Origin: CALCNS01 sp964425745 | Lineage (GTDB): Bacteria; Bacillota; JAAYKD01 | NCBI GenBank assembly: GCA_964425745.1 | Contig: CAYRNW010000006.1 | Location: 1-64,000 of the forward strand | DNA length: 64,000 nt | Reading direction: 5' to 3' | Part shown: one piece after another, positions 16,336 through 26,775 of the stretch | Position numbering within the stretch: position 1 is the stretch's first letter | Layout of the letters: every line of letters starts with the position of its first letter | Translations under genes and position numbers: made by a program | Notes under the pieces: model-generated | The model's input: only the letters and a program-made list of their open reading frames with translations | Databases searched by the model: none | Told to the model about the DNA's origin: nothing

Positions 16336-19302
16336 ATGGCTTTTACCAACACAAAGGAAAGCGGTCTTGAGGCCTTAATTGTTGATTGGCTTGTTAATCA
16401 TAACGGCTACGAGCAGGGCACAAATACGGATTTTAACCGTGAATATGCGATTGATGAAATGCGCCTGTTTCGCTTCCTGCAGGACACGCAGCCGGACGCC
16501 ATGGAAAAGCTGGGTGTATTTAAGGCTGACCTTAAAAAGAAGCAGTTTTTGAACCGACTGCAGGGCGAGCTTGCCAAGCGCGGCATTATTGACGTGCTGC
16601 GCAACGGTATCAAGATATACCCGGTTGACCTCATCATGTTCTATCTGACGCCGACGGAAAATAACGCCAAGGCCAGACTGATGCATGAGAAGAACATATT
16701 CAGCGTTACCAGACAATTGCAGTATTCTATGGACGCAACGCGGCTGGCGCTGGATTTGTGCGTCTTTATCAACGGCTTGCCGGTTATCACCTTTGAACTA
16801 AAGAACCAGCTGACAAAGCAGACGGTGGACGACGCAGTAGAGCAATATAAAAACGACCGCGACCCGCGCGAGCTGCTGTTCCAGTTCAAGCGCTGCATGG
16901 TTCATTTTGCCGTGGACGATGCCCGCGTGAAATTTTGCACAAAACTGGACGGAAAAAGCAGCTGGTTCCTGCCTTTTGACAAAGGCTATAACGACGGAGC
17001 GGGCAACCCGCCTAACCACGATGGCATTATGACTGACTATTTGTGGAAGGATATCCTCTCAAAAAAGAAGCTCTGCCGTATAATTGAAAACTATGCTCAG
17101 GTGGTTGAAGAGATAGATCCGGAAACAAAGAAAAAATCCGTAAAACAGATATTCCCACGCTACCATCAGCTTGATGTGGTTGAAAGCCTTTTTGCCGACG
17201 TAAAACGCAATGGCATCGGTAAACGCTATCTTATCCAGCACAGCGCGGGCAGCGGCAAGTCCAATTCCATCGCATGGTTGGCGCATCAGTTGATTGGGCT
17301 TGAAAAAGATGGCCATCCGATGCTCGATTCCGTTCTTGTAGTTACAGACCGCCGCATTCTGGATAAGCAGATCCGCGACACCATTAAGCAGTTTATGCAG
17401 GTACAGAACACAGTGGCATGGGCTGAACGTTCTGGGGATCTCCGTAAAGCTATACAGGATGGCAAACGAATCATAGTTACTACTATTGAGAAGTTTCCAT
17501 ATATTGTTTCTGATATTGGTACTGAACATAAAGACAGGCGTTTTGCTGTTATTATTGATGAAGCCCATTCCGGACAAAGCGGACGAAACTCCGCGCAGAT
17601 GAACCTTGCTCTCTCTGGCCTTGCCTCAGACGATGAGATGGACAATGAAGATAAAATCAATGCGATGATGGAAGGCCGCAAGCTGCTGCAGAATGCCAGT
17701 TATTTTGCCTTTACTGCTACGCCGAAGAATAAGACGCTTGAGACATTCGGTATCCCATATCAAGATGGGGATAAAATTAAACATCGGCCGTTCCATGTAT
17801 ATACTATGAAGCAGGCAATTCAGGAAGGCTTTATCCTTGATGTTCTTAAATATTACACACCGATCGACAGTTATTACCGACTGATGAAAACTGTCGAGGA
17901 TGACCCGATGTTTGATAAAAAGCGTGCTCAAAAGAAGCTACGTTCGTTTGTCGAGAGTGATAGCTATACCATTTCGCAGAAAGCACAAATGATGGTTGAC
18001 CATTTCCACGAACAGGTTATTGCCAAAGGCAAAATCGGCGGACAAGCCCGTGCCATGGTGGTTACAGCCAGTATTCCGCGCTGCATTGAATACTATTATG
18101 CGATTAACAAGTGCTTAGCTGCGCGCCACAGCCCATACAAGTCGATTATTGCATTCTCCGGGGAACATAAGTATCAAAACCAGGAACCTGCGCTGACTTC
18201 AGCGGCGATGAATGGTTTCCCGGATGCCTCAATTCCGAAGACATTCAAAAAAGACCCGTATCGCCTTCTGATTGTGGCGGATATGTTCCAGACCGGTTTT
18301 GACGAGCCGTTGCTCCATACGATGTATGTGGACAAGATGCTTTATGATATAAAGGCGGTGCAGACCCTTTCACGGCTCAACCGTGCTTGCCCTAAAAAAT
18401 ACGATACTTTTGTATTGGACTTTGCGAACAAAACATCAATCATTGAAGAAGCGTTTTCACGCTACTACCGTACGACCATTCTATCCGGCGAGACCGATCC
18501 CAATAAGCTGTATGACATTATTGCGCTTATGGAGGGATATCAGGTTTATTCTGCGGAACACGTTGAAAAGCTGGTTGATTTGTATTTGAGCGGAGCCGAG
18601 CGTGACAGGATCGACCCGATTCTGGACGCTTGCGCTGCGGTTTATAAGGAACTCCAAACAGACGATCAGATCAAGTTCAAGAGCGCTGCAAAATCCTTTG
18701 TGCGTACATATGGATTCCTTGGAGCCATTTTGCCATACGGCAATGCCGATTGGGAGAAGCTGTCTATCTTCTTGAATCTGCTGATTCCGAAGCTGCCCGC
18801 GCCGCGAGAAGACGATCTTTCACAGGGTATTCTTGATGCCATCGATTTGGATAGTTACCGCCTGGAAGCGCGTGAGGTGATGTCAATCAAGTTGGAGGAC
18901 GAGGACGCAGAGGTTGCCCCGGTTCCTACCGGTAAAATCGGACATATTGTCGACCCCGAGATGGATTTGCTTTCCTCTATACTTTCGGCTTTCAACGATA
19001 TGTTCGGGAACATTGACTGGAAGGACGCCGACAACGTCCGAAGACAGATTCTCGAAATACCTGCAATGGTATCCAAGGACAAGAGATATCAGAACGCCAT
19101 GAAGAACTCCGACAAACAGGAAGCGCGCACTGAGAGTGAGCGGGCGCTACAGCAGGTTATTTTCTCAATTATGTCCGATAATATGGAGCTTTTCAAACAG
19201 TTCCAAGACAACCCATCGTTCAAGAAATGGCTCTCTGATATGGTATTTAACCTTACTTACAATCCGGATGGGAAACCGTATCAGATGCTAAAAAAAGAGT
19301 AG
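16336..19302 (+). CDS. hsdR: Type I restriction endonuclease subunit R
   Basis: A 988-residue HsdR. N-terminal PD-(D/E)XK nuclease with D140 and E154-L-K156 (ITFELKNQ). SF2 translocase with Walker A AGSGKS (304-309), DEAH (408-411) and FTATPKNKT as motif III, and a later QTLSRLNRACP as motif VI. The C-terminal helical region for HsdM contact is complete. It translocates DNA and cuts at a distance when the target is unmethylated. Starts three bases after hsdS; hamA follows after 22 bp. Confidence 0.97.
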   Translation: MAFTNTKESGLEALIVDWLVNHNGYEQGTNTDFNREYAIDEMRLFRFLQDTQPDAMEKLGVFKADLKKKQFLNRLQGELAKRGIIDVLRNGIKIYPVDLIMFYLTPTENNAKARLMHEKNIFSVTRQLQYSMDATRLALDLCVFINGLPVITFELKNQLTKQTVDDAVEQYKNDRDPRELLFQFKRCMVHFAVDDARVKFCTKLDGKSSWFLPFDKGYNDGAGNPPNHDGIMTDYLWKDILSKKKLCRIIENYAQVVEEIDPETKKKSVKQIFPRYHQLDVVESLFADVKRNGIGKRYLIQHSAGSGKSNSIAWLAHQLIGLEKDGHPMLDSVLVVTDRRILDKQIRDTIKQFMQVQNTVAWAERSGDLRKAIQDGKRIIVTTIEKFPYIVSDIGTEHKDRRFAVIIDEAHSGQSGRNSAQMNLALSGLASDDEMDNEDKINAMMEGRKLLQNASYFAFTATPKNKTLETFGIPYQDGDKIKHRPFHVYTMKQAIQEGFILDVLKYYTPIDSYYRLMKTVEDDPMFDKKRAQKKLRSFVESDSYTISQKAQMMVDHFHEQVIAKGKIGGQARAMVVTASIPRCIEYYYAINKCLAARHSPYKSIIAFSGEHKYQNQEPALTSAAMNGFPDASIPKTFKKDPYRLLIVADMFQTGFDEPLLHTMYVDKMLYDIKAVQTLSRLNRACPKKYDTFVLDFANKTSIIEEAFSRYYRTTILSGETDPNKLYDIIALMEGYQVYSAEHVEKLVDLYLSGAERDRIDPILDACAAVYKELQTDDQIKFKSAAKSFVRTYGFLGAILPYGNADWEKLSIFLNLLIPKLPAPREDDLSQGILDAIDLDSYRLEAREVMSIKLEDEDAEVAPVPTGKIGHIVDPEMDLLSSILSAFNDMFGNIDWKDADNVRRQILEIPAMVSKDKRYQNAMKNSDKQEARTESERALQQVIFSIMSDNMELFKQFQDNPSFKKWLSDMVFNLTYNPDGKPYQMLKKE

Positions 19303-19324
19303 CGACTTGTACGGGAGGAAAAAC

Positions 19325-20251
19325 ATGAGTGGAGTGTTGGCTAAAACATTAAAAAAGAAAAGCACAGACGGCATTTTTGTTGAGGTTCATCATACCGAGA
19401 GCCTTGGCTTGTGCATGCCTGAACAACTGCGCCTTTTCCATTTGGCCCTGCGCAACAACAGGTTTTATTCCGGCGATTTAGAAACCATGCTGTATCGTAA
19501 TATTGGTCGCTACGTCTTTTCCCGTGCAAAACTTGAAGATTTTAAGCTTGAAGACGACCTCGATTCCGTCACTGCACAAGCCTTGAGGATTATGCGCGAA
19601 AACGGAGCCGCAGATACAAAGGGCTGTGGCAACGAACTCGGCGAAATGCTTGTTTATACTTTCTTGGAGGACATGCTCGGTGCCCCAAAACTAATGAGTA
19701 GAGTGGAATTATCGACTGAATTATCACAGTTCGGCAGCGAATGTGAAAGCATTCATCTATTTACTCCGGGTTTAGAGCAGCGTTGCCAGATGGTGTTCGG
19801 CGCGTCCAATGTCGTCGGTGAAATTAAGGATGCTATTGACCGTTCATTTGAAACTATTCTCCGTATTGAAAAGCATGAAGCTCGCGAGATCAAAATGGTC
19901 GAGAAAACAATTCTTGACCGCGCATTTGACCCGGGTGAAATCGAACTTATCAAAGATATTATTTTGCCGTCTCCAGGAAAAACTCCAAGCTATAACACTG
20001 CGTATGGCGTTTTCCTTGGATACTCTATCGGTCTGTCTTCCGAGGGACGCACATCAGAAGAATACGAGAACTTAGTAATGCAAAAAATGGCATACGATAT
20101 AAAGCAGCACGCTAAGTACATAGCCGAGAAGATTCACGCGAACCACCTTGACTCACACTCGTTTTATTTTTACATCCTGCCCTTTGACGATGCAGAAGCC
20201 GAGAAAAAGGCCATTATGGAGAATGTAATGAAGGGGGATGTTATGTTATGA
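19325..20251 (+). CDS. hamA: Hachiman defence nuclease HamA (DUF1837)
   Basis: A 308-residue DUF1837 protein, the HamA subunit of Hachiman. The fold-defining stretch is GNELGEMLVYTFLEDML (102-118) followed by SRVELSTELSQFGSE. In PD-(D/E)XK nucleases the second strand normally ends in (D/E)xK. Here the aligned position reads E128-L-S130, so the lysine appears replaced, and the usual acidic turn reads GSECESIHL. HamA and HamB form a complex in which the helicase senses aberrant DNA and frees the nuclease (family knowledge). ATG at 19325 has GGGAGG six bases upstream. It overlaps hamB by four bases. Confidence 0.88.
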   Translation: MSGVLAKTLKKKSTDGIFVEVHHTESLGLCMPEQLRLFHLALRNNRFYSGDLETMLYRNIGRYVFSRAKLEDFKLEDDLDSVTAQALRIMRENGAADTKGCGNELGEMLVYTFLEDMLGAPKLMSRVELSTELSQFGSECESIHLFTPGLEQRCQMVFGASNVVGEIKDAIDRSFETILRIEKHEAREIKMVEKTILDRAFDPGEIELIKDIILPSPGKTPSYNTAYGVFLGYSIGLSSEGRTSEEYENLVMQKMAYDIKQHAKYIAEKIHANHLDSHSFYFYILPFDDAEAEKKAIMENVMKGDVML

Positions 20252-22911
20252 GTGCTTCAGCAAAGATAAATCTTGGTGATGCCATCTTTAATGGTATTGA
20301 GGAGAATCCATTTCTGAATGAACTCTATGATAACATACTCTATAATTATGCGCTGAAAAAATTCGAACTGACATCCAGCAGGCAGTCCAGAGAGGTTGAT
20401 ATTGCTTCAGCCCTTAGGTTTGCCGATTTGCTTTCTAAATCAACGTGTCCCCAAAATAAAGACAAACACAAAATGTGGGCGCAGGAAATAGTAGTACTCT
20501 TGCATGAGCTTTACCCGGAAAATGAAGACGTGAGTATGGTTGCCGGATCTGTCCTTTCATACACCGGGAATTATCAAGGACAAAAAATTATCAAGAGCAA
20601 CTATCAAGCCCCTTCTGCACTTGAAAGAGTATTTACAGAATTTCAGAGTCATTATCTTACAATACCCGCTGAACCGGACTTGCGTTTTTTTGGCGCGCAG
20701 AAGAATGTATATGATCACTTGGACGACCCCTATTTCAGCTATTCTGGTCCGACTTCTATGGGTAAATCTTTTATTATGCGGATGTTCATGAAGGAGCAGG
20801 TCAAGCAAGGCGCAACTAAAAACTTTGCATTGATTGTTCCTACAAAAGCGTTGATAAATGAAAATAGAAGCCAAATTATTAATGATTTGAAAGAATACCT
20901 GCAGCAGCGTAATTATCGTGTGATTACTGCTGCTGGCGATTTGGCTCTTGAGGGGCGACACAACTTTATTCTTGTGCTTACACCGGAAAGATTGTTGTAT
21001 CTTCTTATCAGCAAGCCGGATTTGCAGATCGATTATGTATTTATCGATGAAGCGCATAAACTATCCGGTAAAAACAGCAGAGGTCCTTTCTACTATAAAG
21101 TTGTTGATATGCTGATTAAGCGACAACATAAGCCGCATATTATTTTTGCATCACCTAATATTCCTAATCCTGAGGTGTATCTGAGGCTTCTTTCAGAAAA
21201 GACAAATGCTAATAATAGGTTGCGGTCGACATTTTCACCGGTTGCGCAAATCAAGTTTTTAATTGACCTAAATACCCATACTATCAGCGCATACAACGAT
21301 TACGCCGAGGAACTGATGCACCTTGCAACCATTCAGAAATCAGATGCTACGCTGATTGATTTTCTCAGAATGTTCGAAGTGGTTAATATAAAGCAAATAC
21401 CGGAAAATCGCCAGCAGACTATTGTGTACTGTAATGGAAAAAGCAAAGCAATTGAATTGGCGCGTGAGTTTTCAAAATTTCTTCCAGAAAGCGGAGATAA
21501 AGAGCTTGATGATTTATCACGGGATATCCGCAACGAGGTTCACGGGGAGTACTATTTAACAGAAGTAATAAAAAAGGGTGTTGCCTACCACATAGGGTAT
21601 TTACCTTCAGCTATTCGTATGCGAATCGAGGACATGTTCCGCAAGGGCAAGATAACCATCATGTTTTGTACAAGCACCCTTTTAGAAGGCGTTAACCTTC
21701 CTGCAGATAATCTATTCATCACCGATTTCAAGATAAATCGGTCAATCATGACGCCCGTTGACTTCAGAAATCTGATCGGCCGTGTTGGACGCATACGGTT
21801 CAACTTATATGGAAATGTGTTCTTTGTTGCTCAAGGCGACAAAATTACAGAGAAGGATTATGTTGAACTGTTGCAGGCTCCAATCCCGGATCAAAAGCTG
21901 TCAATTGAATCCGGAAAAACGGGCCTGCAGGAAGCCGAGAAAAAATACATAGTATCCAAGCTGCTTGCCGGTGATATTGAAATTGAAAAGCGTAATACCA
22001 GCCAATCGGAAGAAGCACATACAATGATGCGGAAATTTGCGCTTATATTACTTCGTGATATTTTAGAAAACAGAAACAGCTTGGTAAGACGTGAATTTTC
22101 TGCTTTATTAACTACAGCGGATGAGAATAAAATTAGAGAGAATTTCCAAGAATCCGCTTCCCTGCTCGATGATGATATAAATATATCTGTGGACCAGGCA
22201 CAAAACCTGTCCGCGGCTATTGAATTCGGTCTTAAGTACCCGGAACGTGTGGACGGGCATTTCGTTTATGATGATGTGCTTGCCTTCCTTGAGAAGCTGT
22301 GCAGAATTTTTAAATGGAAAAAGTATGAGTATACGTCTCTTGGAAAAGTTAGTGAAAATGGCCAGTTTGCATTGCTTCGCTGGTATGCAGTAATCCTTAT
22401 TCAGTGGATGGAAGGTACCGGTTTGAGCAGTATCATGAAAAAGGCCATTGAATACCGAGAGACACATCCTGATAATTTCTGGATCAACAAGTACCAGAAA
22501 ACCCGATATAACGGTACAACAGAACATAAGAATATCGTCTTTGCAGATACCTTGGAGGTAATTGAGAATACGATCCTTTTTAGTATTTCCAATTATTTCC
22601 TTCGCTTTTCAAATGAGTATAAGCGTATACACCAACTCACGGAGTTTGAAAACAATTGGTACGAATTTGTTGAGTATGGCACGACAAACCCGCTAACAAT
22701 CCTGCTGCAACGAAACGGTTTTTCTCGCGAGGTTTCAACTTATATTAAGTCACATCAGGCTGATTTTGTCGTAACCATACCATCCGGTGAATTACGGCTA
22801 AGCCGAGCATTGCTATCATGCAGTAATATCAATGCCTGTAATGAGGCACGGGATATACAATATAATATGCCCGAATTATTTGTCGCAGATGGCTGCGATA
22901 TAGAAATATAG
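20248..22911 (+). CDS. hamB: Hachiman defence helicase HamB
   Basis: An 887-residue superfamily 2 helicase. An N-terminal helical region (~1-140) is followed by Walker A GPTSMGKS (167-174), IVPTKALI (motif Ia), DEAH (267-270) and, in the second RecA domain, FCTSTLLEGVNLPADN and FRNLIGRVGRIRF (motif VI). The C-terminal ~300 residues are helical. Coupled to hamA through ATGA. In Hachiman, HamB loads on DNA ends or gaps and controls HamA (family knowledge). Positioned directly after type I R-M, where broken phage DNA made by HsdR could be its trigger (inference). Confidence 0.92.
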   Translation: MSASAKINLGDAIFNGIEENPFLNELYDNILYNYALKKFELTSSRQSREVDIASALRFADLLSKSTCPQNKDKHKMWAQEIVVLLHELYPENEDVSMVAGSVLSYTGNYQGQKIIKSNYQAPSALERVFTEFQSHYLTIPAEPDLRFFGAQKNVYDHLDDPYFSYSGPTSMGKSFIMRMFMKEQVKQGATKNFALIVPTKALINENRSQIINDLKEYLQQRNYRVITAAGDLALEGRHNFILVLTPERLLYLLISKPDLQIDYVFIDEAHKLSGKNSRGPFYYKVVDMLIKRQHKPHIIFASPNIPNPEVYLRLLSEKTNANNRLRSTFSPVAQIKFLIDLNTHTISAYNDYAEELMHLATIQKSDATLIDFLRMFEVVNIKQIPENRQQTIVYCNGKSKAIELAREFSKFLPESGDKELDDLSRDIRNEVHGEYYLTEVIKKGVAYHIGYLPSAIRMRIEDMFRKGKITIMFCTSTLLEGVNLPADNLFITDFKINRSIMTPVDFRNLIGRVGRIRFNLYGNVFFVAQGDKITEKDYVELLQAPIPDQKLSIESGKTGLQEAEKKYIVSKLLAGDIEIEKRNTSQSEEAHTMMRKFALILLRDILENRNSLVRREFSALLTTADENKIRENFQESASLLDDDINISVDQAQNLSAAIEFGLKYPERVDGHFVYDDVLAFLEKLCRIFKWKKYEYTSLGKVSENGQFALLRWYAVILIQWMEGTGLSSIMKKAIEYRETHPDNFWINKYQKTRYNGTTEHKNIVFADTLEVIENTILFSISNYFLRFSNEYKRIHQLTEFENNWYEFVEYGTTNPLTILLQRNGFSREVSTYIKSHQADFVVTIPSGELRLSRALLSCSNINACNEARDIQYNMPELFVADGCDIEI

Positions 22912-22928
22912 CAGGAGGATAAACTAAA

Positions 22929-25511
22929 ATGGATAAAGCATATCAATGGGTGCCATTTTATGAGGCACTCGCCGATAAATTGCTTACATACAGCGATAAA
23001 CGGGATGAACTCTTTGCTTTAATGAAAAAGCTTTCATCGGAGCAGCCGCTGATGAAATATCTCCACTTCGAGCGTGAAGACTGGTGGGAACCCCGCCATC
23101 ATCAAATCGATCCGTTTTCTGTGATTGGAGTTATGAATCGCGGAACAACAGATGCAAACCGTATTGTCTTAGCCAAGGTACTCGCAAACGCATTTGACAT
23201 ACAGATTCCTTCGCCTACGCAGTTTGCGGGTATACCTGTACTCAATAACATGAACTCATTTTTTAATGGAACAAATGAATTATGGGAGCTGTTTTGCCTT
23301 GCAATAAAATCCGCTGAAACCGGTGAGTTTTCAGACAAATTTAAAAAAGCATTCGATGACGCCATTGCAGTATCTGGAAATGGACTGGCTTATATTACGA
23401 TGGGCTTGTATTGGATTCGGCCACATGTTTTTATGCCTCTTGATGGCAATTCGCGTGCTTATATTTCTACACATTTCGGTGTATCTGCACCAAGCGGAAA
23501 CTGTAGTGGTGAAGAATACGTAACTTTTTTGAATACACTCAAAACGAAAATCCATGAGCAGGCGCCTGACCTGACATTACCTGAAATTTCGTATACTGCT
23601 TGGACGAAGAAGGATGCCAATTCGCTCGACGGTACAAGCACAACTACCGCAGTCGTTGATGAGAAACGGCAGCGGGCGGCATTTATACAATGGTATACGA
23701 ATAATGTTGGTTCGTCTAATTCTGCTAATACCATCGCGGTTGCTATCGGTAAAGCACGGCTTAAAAGCGGACGAGCAGTGTTTGCTATTGCTGATTTTAA
23801 TGAACTTGATTCTGCGATCAAGAGCAGCGGCCTTGAAGGGTATTTTCAAGCCAGCGGTGGCGATTACTCAAAGATGGATATAGTTTTTGACATTGATCCA
23901 ACTACCCAACGTGATGACTTGAAAAGTGGAATCAAGCACTATCTCAGTTTTCTTAAAAGCATAGGAGAATTAAGTTCATCAAGCGGAACAATTGTCCCGC
24001 CGAATATAGCATCACGGCAGACTGGCGGGGCAAAAATGGCAAAAAACATAATTCTCTATGGTACTCCTGGAACAGGAAAAACCTATAGTACAGTGCAGTA
24101 TGCTGTTGCCATTATTGAGGAGAAGTCGATCGCGGAGGTAAAATCTGAAGATTACGGAGAAGTATTCAATCGTTACTTAAAATATAAAGATGACGGACTG
24201 GTCGCTTTTACCACATTTCACCAATCGTTTGGCTACGAAGAATTTATTGAGGGTATACGCCCGGTCGTGTCTTCGGAGGAAAAAGCAGAATCGGTACGCG
24301 AAATTGAATACGAAGTACATGATGGAATTTTCAAGGCATTTTGCGATAAAGCTGGAACACCTATTGGCGGCGGAACAAGTGTAGACTTAGGAATTGGTAA
24401 AAGCCCTACCGTCTGGAAGGTTTCACTTGAAGGTACAGGTGACAATCCTACAAGAGCCGAATGTATGGAGAATAATCATATCCGCATCGGATGGGACAGC
24501 TATGGCGAAACCATATCTGATGCTACAGATTACAGCAAGGATGGAGGCAGAACCGTTCTCAACGCATTTTACAACAGGATGCAAATCGGCGATATTGTTA
24601 TGTCTTGTTATTCCAGCAAAACAATAGACGCGATTGGTGTTATTACTGGCGAACCAGAATGGCACGATGAGTATCAGAACTACAAACGGTTGCGTAATGT
24701 GAAATGGCTTGTAAAGGGTATTAACGAAGATATCGTCGATTTCAATGCCGGAAAAGCTATGACGCTTTCATCTGTATACAAGTTATCAGTTTCAGTGTCA
24801 GATGCATTGCAAATACTTAGGAAAGTGAAGCCAAGCCTATTCACACAAAAGGTAAAAATTCCAAACCGTGTATTTATCATTGATGAGATCAATCGAGGGA
24901 ATATCTCAAAAATATTTGGTGAATTAATTACCCTAATCGAGCCGTCAAAGCGCATAGGAGCAAGCGAACAGCTACGCGCTCTTTTGCCATACTCGGGCCA
25001 AAATTTTGGTGTGCCCGATAACGTCTACATCATTGGCACCATGAACACCGCCGACCGCTCTATCGCGATGATAGACACCGCGTTGCGCCGTAGATTTGAA
25101 TTTATCGAGATGCAACCTGATTCTGCTACGCTTAAAGATGTTCTTGTTGACGGTATAGATATTGCTGAGATGCTCGACACCATCAACAAGCGTATAACCG
25201 TATTGCTCGACCGTGAGCACACCATAGGACATTCCTATTTACTGCCGCTTAAAACAGACCCGACGATTGAAAATCTTGCGGCGATTTTTGAAAACAGAAT
25301 AATCCCGCTTTTGCAAGAGTACTTCTACGACGATTACGAGAAGATTCAGCTTGTATTGGGTGACAATCAGAAGCCGGATGATAGCACTCGCTTTATCGTG
25401 AAAAAGACAGATGCTGTTAAGCTGTTTGGAAACGCGGACGTTGATTTCCCGGAGTATTATGAGGTTAACAGCGAAGCTTTCATGAGGATTGATGCCTATG
25501 CGTTCCTGTAA
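22929..25511 (+). CDS. mcrB: McrB-type AAA+ GTPase with PUA/EVE-like insertion
   Basis: An 860-residue McrB-family motor. Residues 1-370 hold one or two N-terminal domains without a confident name (GNGLAYITMGLYWIRPHV near 150-167; KRQRAAFIQWYTNN near 247-260). The AAA+ core has Walker A GTPGTGKT (378-385), FTTFHQSFGYEEFIEG (427-442), Walker B FIIDEINRGN (649-658) and MNTADRSIAMID (705-716). Between them, residues ~492-635 form an insert (WKVSLEGTGDNPTRAECM, MQIGDIVMSCYSS) that resembles a PUA/EVE-type base-binding domain. Start ATG has AGGAGG ten bases upstream. Overlaps mcrC. Expected to drive the McrC nuclease. Confidence 0.88.
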   Translation: MDKAYQWVPFYEALADKLLTYSDKRDELFALMKKLSSEQPLMKYLHFEREDWWEPRHHQIDPFSVIGVMNRGTTDANRIVLAKVLANAFDIQIPSPTQFAGIPVLNNMNSFFNGTNELWELFCLAIKSAETGEFSDKFKKAFDDAIAVSGNGLAYITMGLYWIRPHVFMPLDGNSRAYISTHFGVSAPSGNCSGEEYVTFLNTLKTKIHEQAPDLTLPEISYTAWTKKDANSLDGTSTTTAVVDEKRQRAAFIQWYTNNVGSSNSANTIAVAIGKARLKSGRAVFAIADFNELDSAIKSSGLEGYFQASGGDYSKMDIVFDIDPTTQRDDLKSGIKHYLSFLKSIGELSSSSGTIVPPNIASRQTGGAKMAKNIILYGTPGTGKTYSTVQYAVAIIEEKSIAEVKSEDYGEVFNRYLKYKDDGLVAFTTFHQSFGYEEFIEGIRPVVSSEEKAESVREIEYEVHDGIFKAFCDKAGTPIGGGTSVDLGIGKSPTVWKVSLEGTGDNPTRAECMENNHIRIGWDSYGETISDATDYSKDGGRTVLNAFYNRMQIGDIVMSCYSSKTIDAIGVITGEPEWHDEYQNYKRLRNVKWLVKGINEDIVDFNAGKAMTLSSVYKLSVSVSDALQILRKVKPSLFTQKVKIPNRVFIIDEINRGNISKIFGELITLIEPSKRIGASEQLRALLPYSGQNFGVPDNVYIIGTMNTADRSIAMIDTALRRRFEFIEMQPDSATLKDVLVDGIDIAEMLDTINKRITVLLDREHTIGHSYLLPLKTDPTIENLAAIFENRIIPLLQEYFYDDYEKIQLVLGDNQKPDDSTRFIVKKTDAVKLFGNADVDFPEYYEVNSEAFMRIDAYAFL

Positions 25512-26775
25512 TAAAACCTTCACTATAACAGAATACGGTGGGTTTACGCGCGGCATAGCGTCTTACGGTTATCAGGCATTGCCGGAAAAAACATTTGATG
25601 CGCTTGAAGCTTTTATCCTCGCCAACAATACTGATACGGGAACCGAGGCAGTCGAGCTGCTGTCTCTTTCTGTTCGCCGAGGCATTGGCAAGATTATCAC
25701 CGCCAGAAATTACGTCGGGCTGATAACGATGGCTGACGGTACTGTCATAGAGATTCTCCCTAAAGTTATGGGCGGCGATATTACCGAGGAAGAGACGAAG
25801 CGAATTTTTCTCGAGATGCTAAAAACGCTAAAGGACGTGACATTTAAAGACTTCAATGTTTCAAATCTTCATGCTGACAACCTGAGCCTTCTCGATATTT
25901 TTATAAAAATGTTTCTCGACGAGGTCACTATTCTAACAAAGCAAGGAATAAAAGCGGCATATACACCCGTCGAAGCAAATGAACGGTTCTATAAAGGGAA
26001 GCTGCTGGCTTCACAGAATATTAAATATAATCTGGTTAACAAGGAACGATTTTTTGTTCGCTACGACGATTTCAATATAAACAGACCGGAGAACCGTCTG
26101 ATCAAGTCCACACTACGTTTCCTGCGCAATACTTCAAATGACGGGCGTAACCGACAGAACGCAACCCGATTAATAAATTTCTTTGATGGTGTGGAATATT
26201 CCAAAAACTATGATTTGGACTTTTCAAAGTGTATTGTCGACCGCAGCATGAGCCACTACGACAAGGCTCTTTCGTGGTGTCGCGTTTTCTTGCGAGGAAA
26301 TAGCTTCACCGCCTTTGCAGGAAGCGAGGTTGCTCTTGCTCTTCTTTTTCCAATGGAAAAGGTGTTCGAGAGTTTTGTTGCTGCGAAGTTTCGCAAGCAC
26401 ATTGGTAGTGGTGTTACCTTGCGGACACAGGATGCCAGATACAGTCTGTTTGATAGTCCGGCCCGAGCTTTTTCCCTTCGTCCTGACATTGTGTTAGAAT
26501 TTGACGGCCGTACAGTAGTTCTGGATACCAAATGGAAGCTGCTCTCAGACAATGCCAGAAACAGCGGTATTTCACAAACTGATATGTACCAGATGTATGC
26601 TTACGGCAAAAAGTATGAAGCAGACAAAATTGTCTTGCTGTATCCCTATTCCGATGCTGTGCGCAAAACTGATATCAGGTATGCCTCAGATGACAATGTA
26701 AAGGTCGATGTTACCTTCATTGACCTTAAGAATGCGGATAACAGTATTTCGAAACTATTAGGGGAGGTGTGCTAA
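25492..26775 (+). CDS. mcrC: McrC-type nuclease subunit
   Basis: A ~427-residue McrC family protein. The N-terminal adaptor region (ARNYVGLITMADGTVIEILP) contacts McrB; the C-terminal PD-(D/E)XK nuclease shows RPDIVLEFDGRTVVLDTKWK with the expected D, D and K. Two ATGs (25492 and 25498) are usable after a GAGG site, so the first residues are uncertain. It overlaps the end of mcrB by 20 bases and ends on the start of the macro-domain gene. McrBC complexes cut DNA carrying particular modifications; the target here would depend on the unusual McrB domains. Confidence 0.92.
   Translation: MPMRSCNKTFTITEYGGFTRGIASYGYQALPEKTFDALEAFILANNTDTGTEAVELLSLSVRRGIGKIITARNYVGLITMADGTVIEILPKVMGGDITEEETKRIFLEMLKTLKDVTFKDFNVSNLHADNLSLLDIFIKMFLDEVTILTKQGIKAAYTPVEANERFYKGKLLASQNIKYNLVNKERFFVRYDDFNINRPENRLIKSTLRFLRNTSNDGRNRQNATRLINFFDGVEYSKNYDLDFSKCIVDRSMSHYDKALSWCRVFLRGNSFTAFAGSEVALALLFPMEKVFESFVAAKFRKHIGSGVTLRTQDARYSLFDSPARAFSLRPDIVLEFDGRTVVLDTKWKLLSDNARNSGISQTDMYQMYAYGKKYEADKIVLLYPYSDAVRKTDIRYASDDNVKVDVTFIDLKNADNSISKLLGEVC

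Noticed and set aside
12977..19302. BREX or DISARM system suggested by a methylase next to helicases
   Set aside because: No PglZ, BrxC or DrmB-like gene is present; the methylase has clear HsdM and HsdS partners.
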